Counted from the first letter of the stretch, positions 9,023 to 17,885 are shown. The stretch is DNA of 28,961 nucleotides from a virus (IMGVR_UViG_3300030380_000325:1-28961); one strand, 5' to 3'. Notes: generated by a model not told the origin, from the sequence alone. Translations and numbers: made by a program.

Positions 9023-10341
9023 TATCCTTTGTTCCCAAATAGTCTTCCGTAGATATCTGCTCCTGCTAACCCAACTCCTAATGCTGACATTAATGGACTT
9101 GATTCAGATTGTGCTGGTGCTTCACCTATTTCTGTTCTACCTGCACCCATGCCACCCATTAGTCCCATGACGCCTGATCCTAGCATATTTAATCTTCTTT
9201 GTGGATCTTGAACAGCCATCTGTGCTGCTTGTCTTTGTGCATCAAGTACCGCTTGTGATTGTGCTTGTTGTGCTGAACCTAATGTACCAAGGCCAGATAT
9301 TTGTGCTCTACTAAAATCTTGTGCTGCTCCACCAAGACCTTGTTGTAAATTTGCAATACCCATTTGGTTTGCTAAATCTTGTTGTCTTCTTTGTGATGCT
9401 TGTTGAAACCCTGATTGTCTTAGACCTGCTAGTTGACTAGCTCTTCCTCTGTTACTCAACGCATCAAATTCTGCTTCTGCAATACCGTGACGGCCACTAC
9501 CAAACGCTCCACCTGATACTGCTTGTGCTCCTAAACCTAATCTAGATTTAGCTGCTTGTGCATCGTAGTCTGCCATCGTTGTGTCAATGACTTGTTGTTG
9601 ATATGGTGACATGTAAGATTGAATTGATCCTGCACCGGTTCCAGCTCCTGTTCCAGTTAGAGCTGTTGCCCCTGTTGCAGCTTGACCTGCTGCGGTTAAA
9701 AATGGTTGGTATGATCCTAAACCTTTTGTTGGATCTATTGCTTGTGCATATGCTGCTGCTTGTAATGGATCTTGTGCTGCTACTTGCGGTGCAAGTTCGG
9801 CCATACCAGCTTGAGTAATACCAAACTGTTGAGCTTGCGCTTGTCTTTGTGCAAATTGTTGAGCAGTTTCACCTGGTTGTTGTGCTGTTGCATTTGTAAC
9901 CGTTGGCATTCCAGCTTGTCTTGTAAGATCAGCTGCATAAGTTTTACCTAAAGCTTCTACGTATTCCGGTGGAAGTGTTCTTGATTCTGTAACACCACCT
10001 GTTTGATAACCTACTCTACCACCTGTTGCCATAAATTTAGTACGTTGTCTTTCAATTTCGTCTTTAGCTGCTTCAATTGCTTCTTGTTGACTAAAACCAT
10101 TCATCATAAACTCTTCTACAAGTTTCATAAATTCTTGTTCATAATCGTCATCCATAGACGCCATTTTTTTTGGTTGATCTTTTCTTTTAGCCATTTCGTC
10201 TATCATCATTTCTATTTGAATTATTTCATCATCACTTAATTGGTTTAAAGGTTTACCAAATTCTTGCATGGCAATATTTTCCATAACCTGGTTTCTTTCA
10301 TCCATTGGATCTGGCGCTGAAGCCATCATCATATCTTGCAT
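9022..10341 (-). CDS. Gln/Ala-rich virion protein with GGRVGYQTGG motif
   Basis: A 439-residue protein. Residues 1-105 are Met- and acid-rich and helical; GGRVGYQTGG lies at 107-116; about 145-230 are Gln/Ala-rich. A conserved block begins at about residue 240, SYMSPYQQQVIDTTMADYDA, and continues through SGGAFGSGRHGIAEAEFDAL. From memory, this SPYxQxVIDxT...GAFGxxRxGxAEAE block is typical of a structural protein widespread in marine phages, with no defined function. The C-terminus is Met/Gly-rich. The ATG overlaps the stop of the 746-aa gene, with AGAAGG about 9 nt upstream. Likely a component of the ejected core or tail tube. Confidence 0.8.
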   Translation of the reverse strand: MQDMMMASAPDPMDERNQVMENIAMQEFGKPLNQLSDDEIIQIEMMIDEMAKRKDQPKKMASMDDDYEQEFMKLVEEFMMNGFSQQEAIEAAKDEIERQRTKFMATGGRVGYQTGGVTESRTLPPEYVEALGKTYAADLTRQAGMPTVTNATAQQPGETAQQFAQRQAQAQQFGITQAGMAELAPQVAAQDPLQAAAYAQAIDPTKGLGSYQPFLTAAGQAATGATALTGTGAGTGAGSIQSYMSPYQQQVIDTTMADYDAQAAKSRLGLGAQAVSGGAFGSGRHGIAEAEFDALSNRGRASQLAGLRQSGFQQASQRRQQDLANQMGIANLQQGLGGAAQDFSRAQISGLGTLGSAQQAQSQAVLDAQRQAAQMAVQDPQRRLNMLGSGVMGLMGGMGAGRTEIGEAPAQSESSPLMSALGVGLAGADIYGRLFGNKG

Positions 10342-12581
10342 TATGTAACCCTTCTCTCTAAATTTTTCATTGTATCATACATCTTTTGTGCTCCCTTTTC
10401 AATGCTACCATTGCCTGCTCCTCTTACAGCATCTGCTGTAAATACAAATTCATTCTTTGATAACATCGCTGGAACGTCATCTGCTTTTTCTTTTATACCA
10501 ACTGGTACAAAACCACCTTTAGCTCTGTAATCTAATTCTGTAACACCACCTTGATTAACTCTAGGTTGACCCATAGGCATGCTCATAATACCACCACCAG
10601 CATTTTTCTTTCTACCGGTTTCATATGGATCTGAGTTTTCATTATTATACTCTCTAGAAAGTTTACTATATTGATCCATATCTAACTCTTTTACTTCTAG
10701 TCCATAGTTAGCTTTTAACCATTTCATAAAATTAGTACCACCCTCTTCAAAACCTACTCTGCCGCCTGTTTTATAAAAAAAATTAGGTTCATATCCACTT
10801 GAAGTTTGTGGAATACTATAACCTGTAGTTCTGTCTAAATAAGTGCCGGTTGCAGAAGGTTCTGCCGCGTCAAGCATTATAAAGTTGTTCATTGGATCAA
10901 ATTCTTCTTTTACTGTTCCATCTGCATTATAATAAGGATTAACTTCTGGTTGATAAGGTTTACCAGAAAGTGAACTTGGATTAAATTCTTGATTATACTG
11001 ATCATCAGTCATGTAGCTTCCATCAGGGTTAAAATATTCAGGATAAATTATTTTTTGTAACTCTGTAAAAGTTTCGTTTCCAGTTAATTTTATATCAGGA
11101 CGTGTAGCTTTAAGTCCTTCTACCGCATCTACATACATTCCCATATTTCCTGCACTGCCATCAGGCTGTCTGTATTTAATCTCATCCGCTTTTTCTTTAG
11201 AAAGAAATTGTTGTGCTTGTTTATCCATACTTGTTGTTATAAACTTATCAATATTATCTTTTTCAGATTGAGGTAAAGCGTCAAATCTTTTTTCTAAAGC
11301 TAAAAAATCTTGTTCAGGCAATTCACCTAATTGTTGTTGGTTTAACCCAGAAAATACTTGTAAAGGATCTGCCATCATCGGACCCATCGGACCCATACCC
11401 GGACCAGATTGCTCAGGAATTGTATATTGTTTTAAAGGTTGTGTTGTTTGTTGTGCAGGTGAAACCATTGATGATGCTGTTGGTGAAGCCATTGGATTAC
11501 CACCTGATAACATTGCAGAACTTATTTGTTGCATAGTTGGAGCTTGAGTTTGTGTAGGTGTTGAGCTTGGTGTTGTAATAGAAGGTGCAGGCGCTGATGC
11601 TTGTGCAGGCGCTGACGTTTGTGCAGGTGTAGATAACGAACTAATTCCGGATTGCGTTGTTCTTTGTGGCGCTTGTACCGTTGGAAGACCTGCTTTTGTT
11701 CTTGCTGCATTTAACATAGCCTGGATCCCTGCCGCCTGTTGCCTGTTACTTGCTATGTTTTGTTGTAATGTGCTACCCATAGTAACACCACCAGTTTGGT
11801 AACCTATACGACCACCATCTCGAACATTGTATCTAGCAACAAACGCATCTCTACCAGCATCATCAAGTTGCATATACTCAGGTTCATTTGCAAAATAATT
11901 ATCCATATACGTTCTCATTTTTCTACCAACATTTTCTTTTCTTCTTGCCATGTATTGTTCGTAAGTTTCACCTTCATCTTGTGGTGGTTCCTCTGCTAAA
12001 AATTTTTCATATAAATATGTTGCACCGCTTGTTACTCCACCAACCAATAATTTTTCTTGTACGATTTGTGGTAGTGATTTTACTCCAGGAATTTTACCTG
12101 TAGTTTGACCTATAATGTCATCCATAAATCTATTGCCTGATGCTTTTTTCTTTGCTTCGTTTTTTATTTGATCTTTTGTTAAAACTGTATTTTTTTCTGC
12201 AAATAAATTTCTTAATGAACTATCTTGACCAATTGGATTTGTAAAACCACCTTTAAGTCCACCACCCATAATATTTTCAGCGCCACCTAGATATCTTGCA
12301 CCAGCTCCAAATGCAGTTGTGGCTAAACCTTGTTTGAGTGCATCACTGATGCTACCTCTTTGATCAAATCTACCAATACCTCTCATCAATCCTGCAATAC
12401 CAGGATTGAATGGTGCAACAAACGGTGCAGCTTTGACTGCTACATCTGCTAATTCATTTGGTATAAGTTTTCTAAATCGTTCTTTTAATTTACTGCCAAG
12501 TCCAAACTTTTTTCTAGGTGCTACATTCATAATGCCACCTTGTGCACGTAGTTGTCTTCGCATTTGAGATCTTGTAATCAT
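10341..12581 (-). CDS. Large virion protein with three-part layout and PAMLSKNEFV motif near the C-terminus
   Basis: A 746-residue protein. The N-terminus MITRSQMRRQLRAQGGIMNV is basic; residues 50-110 are Ala/Gly-rich and hydrophobic; GGRIGYQTGG is at 256-265; 305-410 are a Pro/Thr/Gln linker; 480-600 are acidic; GGRVGFEEGG is at 606-615; and the end has DDVPAMLSKNEFVFTADAVR (701-720) followed by GAxxMYDxMKNLE. The VPAMLxxxEFV pattern recurs in many phage tail proteins, including tape-measure-like ones. No good ribosome site precedes this ATG. An internal ATG at residue 18 has AAGGTGG before it, but the longer N-terminus matches the family as I recall it, so I keep it. A weak terminator-like hairpin lies between it and the previous gene. 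Confidence 0.78.
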   Translation of the reverse strand: MITRSQMRRQLRAQGGIMNVAPRKKFGLGSKLKERFRKLIPNELADVAVKAAPFVAPFNPGIAGLMRGIGRFDQRGSISDALKQGLATTAFGAGARYLGGAENIMGGGLKGGFTNPIGQDSSLRNLFAEKNTVLTKDQIKNEAKKKASGNRFMDDIIGQTTGKIPGVKSLPQIVQEKLLVGGVTSGATYLYEKFLAEEPPQDEGETYEQYMARRKENVGRKMRTYMDNYFANEPEYMQLDDAGRDAFVARYNVRDGGRIGYQTGGVTMGSTLQQNIASNRQQAAGIQAMLNAARTKAGLPTVQAPQRTTQSGISSLSTPAQTSAPAQASAPAPSITTPSSTPTQTQAPTMQQISSAMLSGGNPMASPTASSMVSPAQQTTQPLKQYTIPEQSGPGMGPMGPMMADPLQVFSGLNQQQLGELPEQDFLALEKRFDALPQSEKDNIDKFITTSMDKQAQQFLSKEKADEIKYRQPDGSAGNMGMYVDAVEGLKATRPDIKLTGNETFTELQKIIYPEYFNPDGSYMTDDQYNQEFNPSSLSGKPYQPEVNPYYNADGTVKEEFDPMNNFIMLDAAEPSATGTYLDRTTGYSIPQTSSGYEPNFFYKTGGRVGFEEGGTNFMKWLKANYGLEVKELDMDQYSKLSREYNNENSDPYETGRKKNAGGGIMSMPMGQPRVNQGGVTELDYRAKGGFVPVGIKEKADDVPAMLSKNEFVFTADAVRGAGNGSIEKGAQKMYDTMKNLERRVT

Positions 12582-12604
12582 ATATATTAAATTTTGTTTA
12601 TATT

Positions 12605-12626
12605 AAAAAGGCAGGATTTTCACCTG
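12605..12626 (-). terminator. Weak terminator-like hairpin with T-run
   Basis: Read on the minus strand, CAGG (12626-12623) and CCTG (12615-12612) form a 4-bp stem with a 7-nt loop, followed by CC and five T residues (12609-12605). The stem is short, so it would end or pause transcription only partly. It lies in the 84-bp gap between the 120-aa gene and the 746-aa gene, one of the larger gaps of the late block, and could lower expression of the large virion proteins relative to the tail genes. In the same gap TTGATT and TAGATT at 17-bp spacing form a poor promoter candidate. Confidence 0.35.
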
Positions 12627-12665
12627 AATTCTTTAATCTACTAGATTTTATCTAATAAATCAAGA

Positions 12666-13028
12666 TTATGTTGTAACTGTTCTAGGCAGTACTTCCATAG
12701 CAGATAGGATCACATGAAGCCTGTTTGCTGCAGATGCTGATACTTTTATAATGTCTCCAGTTTCAGCCACTAAAGTTTTACTTAATACTTCTATTGGGTC
12801 TCCGGCTTGTCCCTGTGCCCCTTCAATTACTTTTTGAAAAGCAATACTAAAAACAGCGTCACTTGAATTAGTTAGGGTTATGTTTAATTGAGCCGATTGT
12901 CCTGATGCATCATCATTACTTACTAATATAGACTTTATTATAGCCGTTGTTGCAGCGGGTACTGTATATAAAGTAAATGTTGCATCTGACGTAATATCTA
13001 CTTTTTTACTTATAAAACTATTGGACAT
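12666..13028 (-). CDS. Small beta-rich structural protein, paralogue of the 121-aa protein at 22093-22458
   Basis: A 120-residue protein rich in alternating hydrophobic and Ser/Thr residues, probably a beta sandwich. It shares the pattern LYTVPAATTAIIKSILVSN (20-38) and the ending ETGDIIKVSASAANRLHVIL followed by SAMEV with the gene at 22093, which reads MYTVASSTTTVILGLVLTN and then ETTDILRVDCSVADKLSGTL and SIMEI. The two are therefore paralogues at the two ends of the tail-fibre region. Such small beta proteins act as decoration, neck or fibre-attachment proteins in other phages; which applies here is not known. The ATG overlaps the stop of the 55-aa gene (TAATG). Confidence 0.78.
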   Translation of the reverse strand: MSNSFISKKVDITSDATFTLYTVPAATTAIIKSILVSNDDASGQSAQLNITLTNSSDAVFSIAFQKVIEGAQGQAGDPIEVLSKTLVAETGDIIKVSASAANRLHVILSAMEVLPRTVTT

Positions 13029-13195
13029 TATTCACCTAAAAAGAAAACAATGGCATCATTGTCTTCTGTTTTCTCCTCTTGAAAAGTTGTATTTAATTTT
13101 TCAATTAAACCATTTAAATCTCTTACTAAAGATAAAAATGTTAATTGATCATATTCTCTTGGTGGCTGTGTTAATGATTGTACTATTTTTGCCAT
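13028..13195 (-). CDS. 55-aa conserved phage protein, between tail hub and 120-aa gene
   Basis: A 55-residue frame starting MAKIVQSLTQPPREYDQLTF and ending DAIVFFLGE, too short for ordinary ORF cut-offs. It is supported by exact TAATG overlaps at both ends: its ATG shares a base with the stop of the 715-aa gene, and its TAA shares a base with the ATG of the 120-aa gene. A GGAAGAAG ribosome site lies within the end of the upstream gene. The middle (LSLVRDLNGLIEKLNTTFQE) is a likely amphipathic helix. From memory, small proteins with PPxxYD...LNTTFQE...FLG recur next to tail proteins in marine phages. Role unknown. Confidence 0.85.
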   Translation of the reverse strand: MAKIVQSLTQPPREYDQLTFLSLVRDLNGLIEKLNTTFQEEKTEDNDAIVFFLGE

Positions 13196-15342
13196 TATCT
13201 TCTTCCATCTGGTTGATAATCAATTCTAAATGTACCTAGTTTCCAAAATTGACTTGTGCTTGTATTATCTATCTTTAATGATATTGATCTAGCTCTTGCA
13301 CGTGTATCTATTTTTTTTGTACTATTGTTTACAGTAAATGGCCCAAGTGAAGAACTAGCTTGTGTATCATTTGGAAAATCTCTTAAATTTAATGTAACTC
13401 TTGCATCACCTGTTTGTGATAAAAAATCTGGTAACACTCTTCTAATTTTCATCATAAACTCACCATCACCAGCAAGCCCTTGTTGACCTATATCAAAATC
13501 TCCAGATTCAATTGATGCAATAATTGATGTAGTTGCACCTTCTCGTATTTGATCTAACCCTTTTTCGTGTTCATAGTAATAACTAACACCATCAACATTA
13601 CCTTGAACAAATGTAGAAGAACCCGATGTACCATTAGAACTTGTATCATATTCTGTTGCATGAGGTCTACCAAATACAGCTGAGTCTTGCCACGCAGTCC
13701 TTGCTAATGTACCTGTAGTCCATACTGGTCGCTCGGCGCTTGAATCTAGATAATTGTATGTGACCATTCTATTTACAGTTCCTGATCCAGAATTGGGATA
13801 GAACCAAATAACTTCACCAAATAAATTATTTAATCCTGCATTGATATGTTGTTTTGGTATTGTGTTAATATCATCAAATACATGATCTTCAACTAAACAC
13901 GGTAAAGATTCTAATCTACCTGTATATCTAAAGAAACCATTTTCTGACATCCAGTATGCTGTACCATCAACTTCAACAGCTGCGTTCTGTCCAATCAATC
14001 CACAGTTTGTACCTACTTGTTGGAATGAAAAAGTAAAAGGTGGACCAACAAATCTCATAGTAAATAATGCTGTATCAGTCCAAACATAAATAGCGTCTCG
14101 TCCTCTAATAGCTCCTACAACTTTAGATCCGTCTGCAAGTCTTTGTGTACCTGCAGTATTAGTAGCTGATGGTGCGTAAGTGTTGATATCTTCTTGAGAA
14201 GAAAATCTTACAAACATAGGATCTTGTGTGGACTTTGTTCCAATAGTTGTTTCTGTTCCAAAAAATATTAAGTGTCTATCAGGAGTTGATACTAAACTAA
14301 ATGCAGATGAAGTTGGTGCACCAGATATAATTGTTGCTCTGGTAGCATTTGCTGTTGTTGGATTTGAATCCCATTCAAAACTTTCACCACCATTTATTGT
14401 TGCAATAAGTTTATTACCAAAATTATCTAATGACCATAAACCTGGTGATGTTACGATATCTCCTGATGCTGCAGAGTTCCATCCAAAATAATTTGATGCA
14501 TCTGTAACGGTTGCACCTGATGAATGTATAGCTGCTGTTGTACCATTAGCACCTCTTGTTAAACCTGATAATGTACCACCACTATTTCCTGTATAGGTAA
14601 TTAATTCTGTTCCTATTTGCACGGTACCTGTTGATGCAAAAGAAGATGAACTAGCCATTGTTAAAGATGTAACTGATGCGTTTATTCCTGATGATAGTGT
14701 TGATGTAAATTGACCTTGTTGTTGTCCACCCCATGATCCAAGACCCCAACCTGTTGTTGCAGTTTCAACCGCTGGTCCAACTGGATAATAGTGTTTTACA
14801 CGTATACCACCCGATGTTGATGCACCAGATCCTGATTCGTTAGATGCCATAGTTATAGTTAAAGTAGTGGTAGTTGGTATTGATGCTACCATAAATTTTA
14901 TATCTGTAAAATCACCTGATGTAAAATTAGAATTTGTAATTGAAGTAAAATTATCTAATAAGATAATATCTCCCTTATTCATACTATGAGCAGATGAAAA
15001 AGTTAAGGTAACTGTTGCAGATCCATTAGTTGTAGTAAAAGCTGATGTTAAAGTTGTAGTAGATTTAATTGGGTGTATGTCATAAAATATACCACCAGAG
15101 TATGCATATAAAATACTACTTGTGCCTAGTGCAGCATATTTAATACCAGATGTATTAACAAAATGATGTATGGCTGTATTACGACCTGTCATTTCAACAG
15201 ACCCTAGTTGAGCCCAACCGCCTATTTTTTCTGGATAGCCATATCTAAAACGAACATTATCACCGTTAACCCATTGGCCTTCACCACCTGTTGAGGTAAC
15301 TTGTTTGTTAAACCCTGAAGCAAATTTTAATTTTTGTAACAT
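13195..15342 (-). CDS. Tail hub/neck protein, P22 gp10-like (packaged DNA stabilization type), tentative
   Basis: A 715-residue protein rich in Gly, Ser and Thr. The N-terminus FASGFNKQVTSTGGEGQWVN, with DNVRFRYGYPEKIGGW just after, resembles the start of phage stabilisation proteins related to P22 gp10, the plug of the podovirus tail hub. Repeated blade-like strands follow, for example AIHHFVNTSGIKYAALGTSS, GNKLIATINGGESFEW and GRDAIYVWTDTALFTMRF. Such strands fit a beta-propeller hub. An insert at about 90-290 is Ser/Thr-rich (TLTSAFTTTNGSATVTL, GTVQIGTELITYTGNSGG). Its upstream neighbour is a tail chaperone-like gene and its 3' end is coupled to the 55-aa gene. The hub role is inferred from weak resemblance plus synteny. 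Confidence 0.65.
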   Translation of the reverse strand: MLQKLKFASGFNKQVTSTGGEGQWVNGDNVRFRYGYPEKIGGWAQLGSVEMTGRNTAIHHFVNTSGIKYAALGTSSILYAYSGGIFYDIHPIKSTTTLTSAFTTTNGSATVTLTFSSAHSMNKGDIILLDNFTSITNSNFTSGDFTDIKFMVASIPTTTTLTITMASNESGSGASTSGGIRVKHYYPVGPAVETATTGWGLGSWGGQQQGQFTSTLSSGINASVTSLTMASSSSFASTGTVQIGTELITYTGNSGGTLSGLTRGANGTTAAIHSSGATVTDASNYFGWNSAASGDIVTSPGLWSLDNFGNKLIATINGGESFEWDSNPTTANATRATIISGAPTSSAFSLVSTPDRHLIFFGTETTIGTKSTQDPMFVRFSSQEDINTYAPSATNTAGTQRLADGSKVVGAIRGRDAIYVWTDTALFTMRFVGPPFTFSFQQVGTNCGLIGQNAAVEVDGTAYWMSENGFFRYTGRLESLPCLVEDHVFDDINTIPKQHINAGLNNLFGEVIWFYPNSGSGTVNRMVTYNYLDSSAERPVWTTGTLARTAWQDSAVFGRPHATEYDTSSNGTSGSSTFVQGNVDGVSYYYEHEKGLDQIREGATTSIIASIESGDFDIGQQGLAGDGEFMMKIRRVLPDFLSQTGDARVTLNLRDFPNDTQASSSLGPFTVNNSTKKIDTRARARSISLKIDNTSTSQFWKLGTFRIDYQPDGRR

Positions 15343-15361
15343 AGTGTAATCCTATGCTTTA

Positions 15362-15661
15362 CTACGGTTTAGTTGGCCACGTAGCGTTTGTACATTTAGC
15401 AACAGTGTCTTTACCATCAGGTAAATCTCTAAGAGCTTGTCTGTAAGTTTTCATATCAGATGATATAGCATTACCTTTTTCAAGTTCCGATGTAATTTCC
15501 CAATCAGATGCTGCTAAAAGACGATCTCTTTTAGATCTTAGATCCGCTAAAGCTCTAGCAGGAGCTGCATTAGCCCAAGCCGCTTCTTCATTGTCTCTAG
15601 CTGTCTCTTCAGCTGCTGTAAATTGTACTCTGTTACCATTTATATTATGATATCTTGGCAT
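15362..15661 (-). CDS. Phage tail assembly chaperone-like protein, copy 1
   Basis: A 99-residue charged protein. Its core, DLRSKRDRLLAASDWEITSE (40-59) and YRQALRDLPDGKD followed by WPTKP at the end, matches the pattern of the phage tail assembly chaperone family (LRxxRdxLLxxsDW...YRqaLRdlP...WPxkP). These proteins usually sit beside tail-fibre genes and help fibres fold or attach. A second copy lies at 17589-17885 with the same pattern. AAGGAG precedes the ATG at a good distance. It ends the tail-fibre cassette and lies just before the tail hub gene. Confidence 0.8.
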   Translation of the reverse strand: MPRYHNINGNRVQFTAAEETARDNEEAAWANAAPARALADLRSKRDRLLAASDWEITSELEKGNAISSDMKTYRQALRDLPDGKDTVAKCTNATWPTKP

Positions 15662-15691
15662 AGTTTTCTCCTTTGGTGTTATGTATCATTA

Positions 15692-16327
15692 TTATAGAAT
15701 TCCGTAAAGGCAAATATCTCCAGCATCTATGTTGCCACTATCCATTTTAAATTGAACAGCATCTATAGCTGCAGTTACATTACAATATCCTGCTACATAC
15801 CAATTTGAAGTATAGTTATTATATCTATATCCTTGAAAGTTAGAGATAAAATGCTTAACAAAAGTTGTTGATGATGGATTGAATAAATGTAAATACCCAC
15901 TGCAAGATTGATCGTTGTCAGCACCTAATCCTTCAAATAGATATTGATCTCCTGTTCCATTTGCTAAATCATAATCTCCAACATAACCTAATTGAGTATT
16001 ACTACCTCCTTCATTATAACCACTCCTAAAAGCTGTGGTAGTTTTAGGTGCATCATAATCTGTTCCACCATCTCTAAAATTTACCATTAAACTTTTATTA
16101 TCTGTAGATGGATGAATATTTTTAAAAGTAAATAAGTATTCCTTGTAGGTATTATCCAAGACAACTGAACTTGCACCATCAACAAAAGATAAGGTAGAAG
16201 AAGATGATGCTGTTAGCTTTTTAATAAACACCATGTTACCACCAACAGCTGCAACAGATCCAAAAGTCGTAGCTGCTCTAGCTCCTCGGTCATTTACTGT
16301 AATTAATCCTGAAGTAGGTAATGTCAT
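15692..16327 (-). CDS. Tail-fibre tip domain protein, array member A
   Basis: A 211-residue member of the six-copy array. It shares TASSSSTLSFVDGASSVVL, KNIHPST, DLANGTGDQ, SGYLHLFNPSSTTFVKHF and the end AIDAVQFKMDSGNIDAGDI followed by CLYGIL. It resembles member E (18910) most in SGYLHLFNPSS and AGYCNxTxAIDAVQFKM. The N-terminal 30 residues differ from all others, as expected if they attach to different partners or bases. The start codon sits in AAAGGACTCATAATG: the ribosome site is formed by the codons of the last residues (KDS) of member B. Likely part of a receptor-recognition or fibre-tip complex. Confidence 0.7.
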   Translation of the reverse strand: MTLPTSGLITVNDRGARAATTFGSVAAVGGNMVFIKKLTASSSSTLSFVDGASSVVLDNTYKEYLFTFKNIHPSTDNKSLMVNFRDGGTDYDAPKTTTAFRSGYNEGGSNTQLGYVGDYDLANGTGDQYLFEGLGADNDQSCSGYLHLFNPSSTTFVKHFISNFQGYRYNNYTSNWYVAGYCNVTAAIDAVQFKMDSGNIDAGDICLYGIL

Positions 16328-16965
16328 TATGAGTCCTTTATTCCATACATTTTAAAAGTGCCAGCGTCTATGTTACCGCTATCCATTTTAAATTGTACTC
16401 TGGTAAGAGCTGTTGTTGTGTTAAAGTATCCAGCACTATATCTAACTTCTGAATATGGTGGAGATCCATTTGTCATACCTTGAACAGTTGCTAAAAAATG
16501 CTTAACAAAAGTTGATGACGATGGCGAAAAAAGCCAAAGTTCACCACTAGCAGATGAATCATTATCATTTATTAAATCAGTTCCTAAATTTTGAAAAGCT
16601 GTACCTTGAGCTTGGTCGTATGATCCATCATAGGAAAGAGCATTGTCATCATCTTCTTGTTGATATGCTTTAAATTTAGAACTGGTAACTGTTATATTAT
16701 AACTTGTGTTAGTTCCTGTATCTACTTGAAAAGCTAATCTAGCACCATTTGTTCCTGGATGAATATTAATAAACTCAAACTTATAAATAGGATAAGTATT
16801 ATCTAACACAACACTAGATGCCCCATTTACAAAAGACAAAGTACCTGAACTAGAAGCTGTTAAAGTTTTAATATGTACCAGTGCACCTGGATTATTTCCT
16901 GTTACTGCTGCAGGAACCGTGGTTAGATTTCTAAGAGATCTATCATTATATTTAACTAATGCCAT
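16327..16965 (-). CDS. Tail-fibre tip domain protein, array member B
   Basis: A 212-residue member of the array. It carries TASSSGTLSFVNGASSVVL, INIHPGTNG, YDQAQGTAFQ, SGELWLFSPSSSTFVKHF and RVQFKMDSGNIDAGTFKMYG ending IKDS. Its first half and its KDS ending resemble member F, but TDTGTNTSYN-type and TTTALTRVQFKM segments are closer to member G, so it looks mosaic. The ATG overlaps the TAA of member C. Its final codons AAG GAC TCA also provide the ribosome site for member A. Confidence 0.7.
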   Translation of the reverse strand: MALVKYNDRSLRNLTTVPAAVTGNNPGALVHIKTLTASSSGTLSFVNGASSVVLDNTYPIYKFEFINIHPGTNGARLAFQVDTGTNTSYNITVTSSKFKAYQQEDDDNALSYDGSYDQAQGTAFQNLGTDLINDNDSSASGELWLFSPSSSTFVKHFLATVQGMTNGSPPYSEVRYSAGYFNTTTALTRVQFKMDSGNIDAGTFKMYGIKDS

Positions 16966-17585
16966 TATGATTGTTTCGGCCCCACTCCGTACATTTTAAT
17001 TGTTCCTGATTGTATAGTTCCAGTATCTTGACTAAATTGAATAGCATTAATTGCTGATGTTGTATTAGCATAACCACCTAAAAATAATTCTTGAGAATAA
17101 GCAGTAGATACTTGTTGAGTTGTAGCAATAAAATGTTTTACAAATGTTGTTGAAGATGGATTAAATAAAGTTAAAGTGCCTGACATAGCTGTATCATTAT
17201 CTGCATCTGTATCTCCACCTAATCTTTGAACCCCAGTTCCTTGTGCTAAATCTCCACCAGTGCTATATCCTAGTCCACCTGTACTACCACCACTTTCAGC
17301 ATGATAACTAGCAAAAAATGTTGTTGTTTTTGCAACATTATAATTAGAGCCACCATCTGCACTTAAATTAAATTGTGGTCTTGATGCTTCAGATGGATGT
17401 ATATTTATAAACTTAAATAAATAACTATTATAAGTAGAGTTTATACTTGATGTAAAAGATAATGTAGCAGAACTTGATGCTGTTGCTGTTGTAAGCAAAG
17501 TCAAATTACCATCAGTCAAGGCTGCCGCTGTAGGCAACGCTGTGATTGCTGTTAGTGCTCTGTTGACTGCAGTTCGGATAGCCAT
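16965..17585 (-). CDS. Tail-fibre tip domain protein, array member C
   Basis: A 206-residue member of the array with TASSSATLSFTSSINSTY, INIHPSEAS, GDLAQGTGVQRLG, SGTLTLFNPSSTTFVKHF and a more divergent end IQFSQDTGTIQSGTIKMYGV followed by GPKQS. The SSSATL...TSxIxSTY segment is closest to member G. It starts 3 bp from the end of the 98-aa chaperone-like gene. Low-complexity Thr/Ala sequence fills the first 30 residues. Confidence 0.7.
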   Translation of the reverse strand: MAIRTAVNRALTAITALPTAAALTDGNLTLLTTATASSSATLSFTSSINSTYNSYLFKFINIHPSEASRPQFNLSADGGSNYNVAKTTTFFASYHAESGGSTGGLGYSTGGDLAQGTGVQRLGGDTDADNDTAMSGTLTLFNPSSTTFVKHFIATTQQVSTAYSQELFLGGYANTTSAINAIQFSQDTGTIQSGTIKMYGVGPKQS

Positions 17586-17588
17586 AGG

Positions 17589-17885
17589 TTACTCCGATGG
17601 TTTAGTTGGAAACTCTTTTGCGTTTACTTTTTCTACTGTATCTAACCCAGATGGTAAATCTCTTAATGCTTGTCTATAAGTTTTCCAATCATCGCTCATA
17701 GTTACATCTGAGTTAGCCATCCAATCTGTTTCATGTAACAAACTGTTTCTTTTATTTCTTAAATTTTCCAATGCTCTATCTAAAGCACCATTATTCCATT
17801 GAGTATCTATATTTTCTAAAGCAGTAATTTCATCTGCCGTTAAATCTATTTTAACTCCATCTATTAATTTGTGTGTATGTGCCAT
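17589..17885 (-). CDS. Phage tail assembly chaperone-like protein, copy 2
   Basis: A 98-residue protein with the same family pattern as copy 1: ALENLRNKRNSLLHETDWMA (38-57), YRQALRDLPSGLDTVE and the end FPTKPSE. It lies directly after a two-domain fibre gene, with whose stop its ATG overlaps (TAATG), and directly before array members C, B and A. In the other half of the duplicated cassette the same place is taken by the 101-aa gene at 20867, of different sequence. It probably helps assembly of the fibre encoded before it. Confidence 0.8.
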   Translation of the reverse strand: MAHTHKLIDGVKIDLTADEITALENIDTQWNNGALDRALENLRNKRNSLLHETDWMANSDVTMSDDWKTYRQALRDLPSGLDTVEKVNAKEFPTKPSE

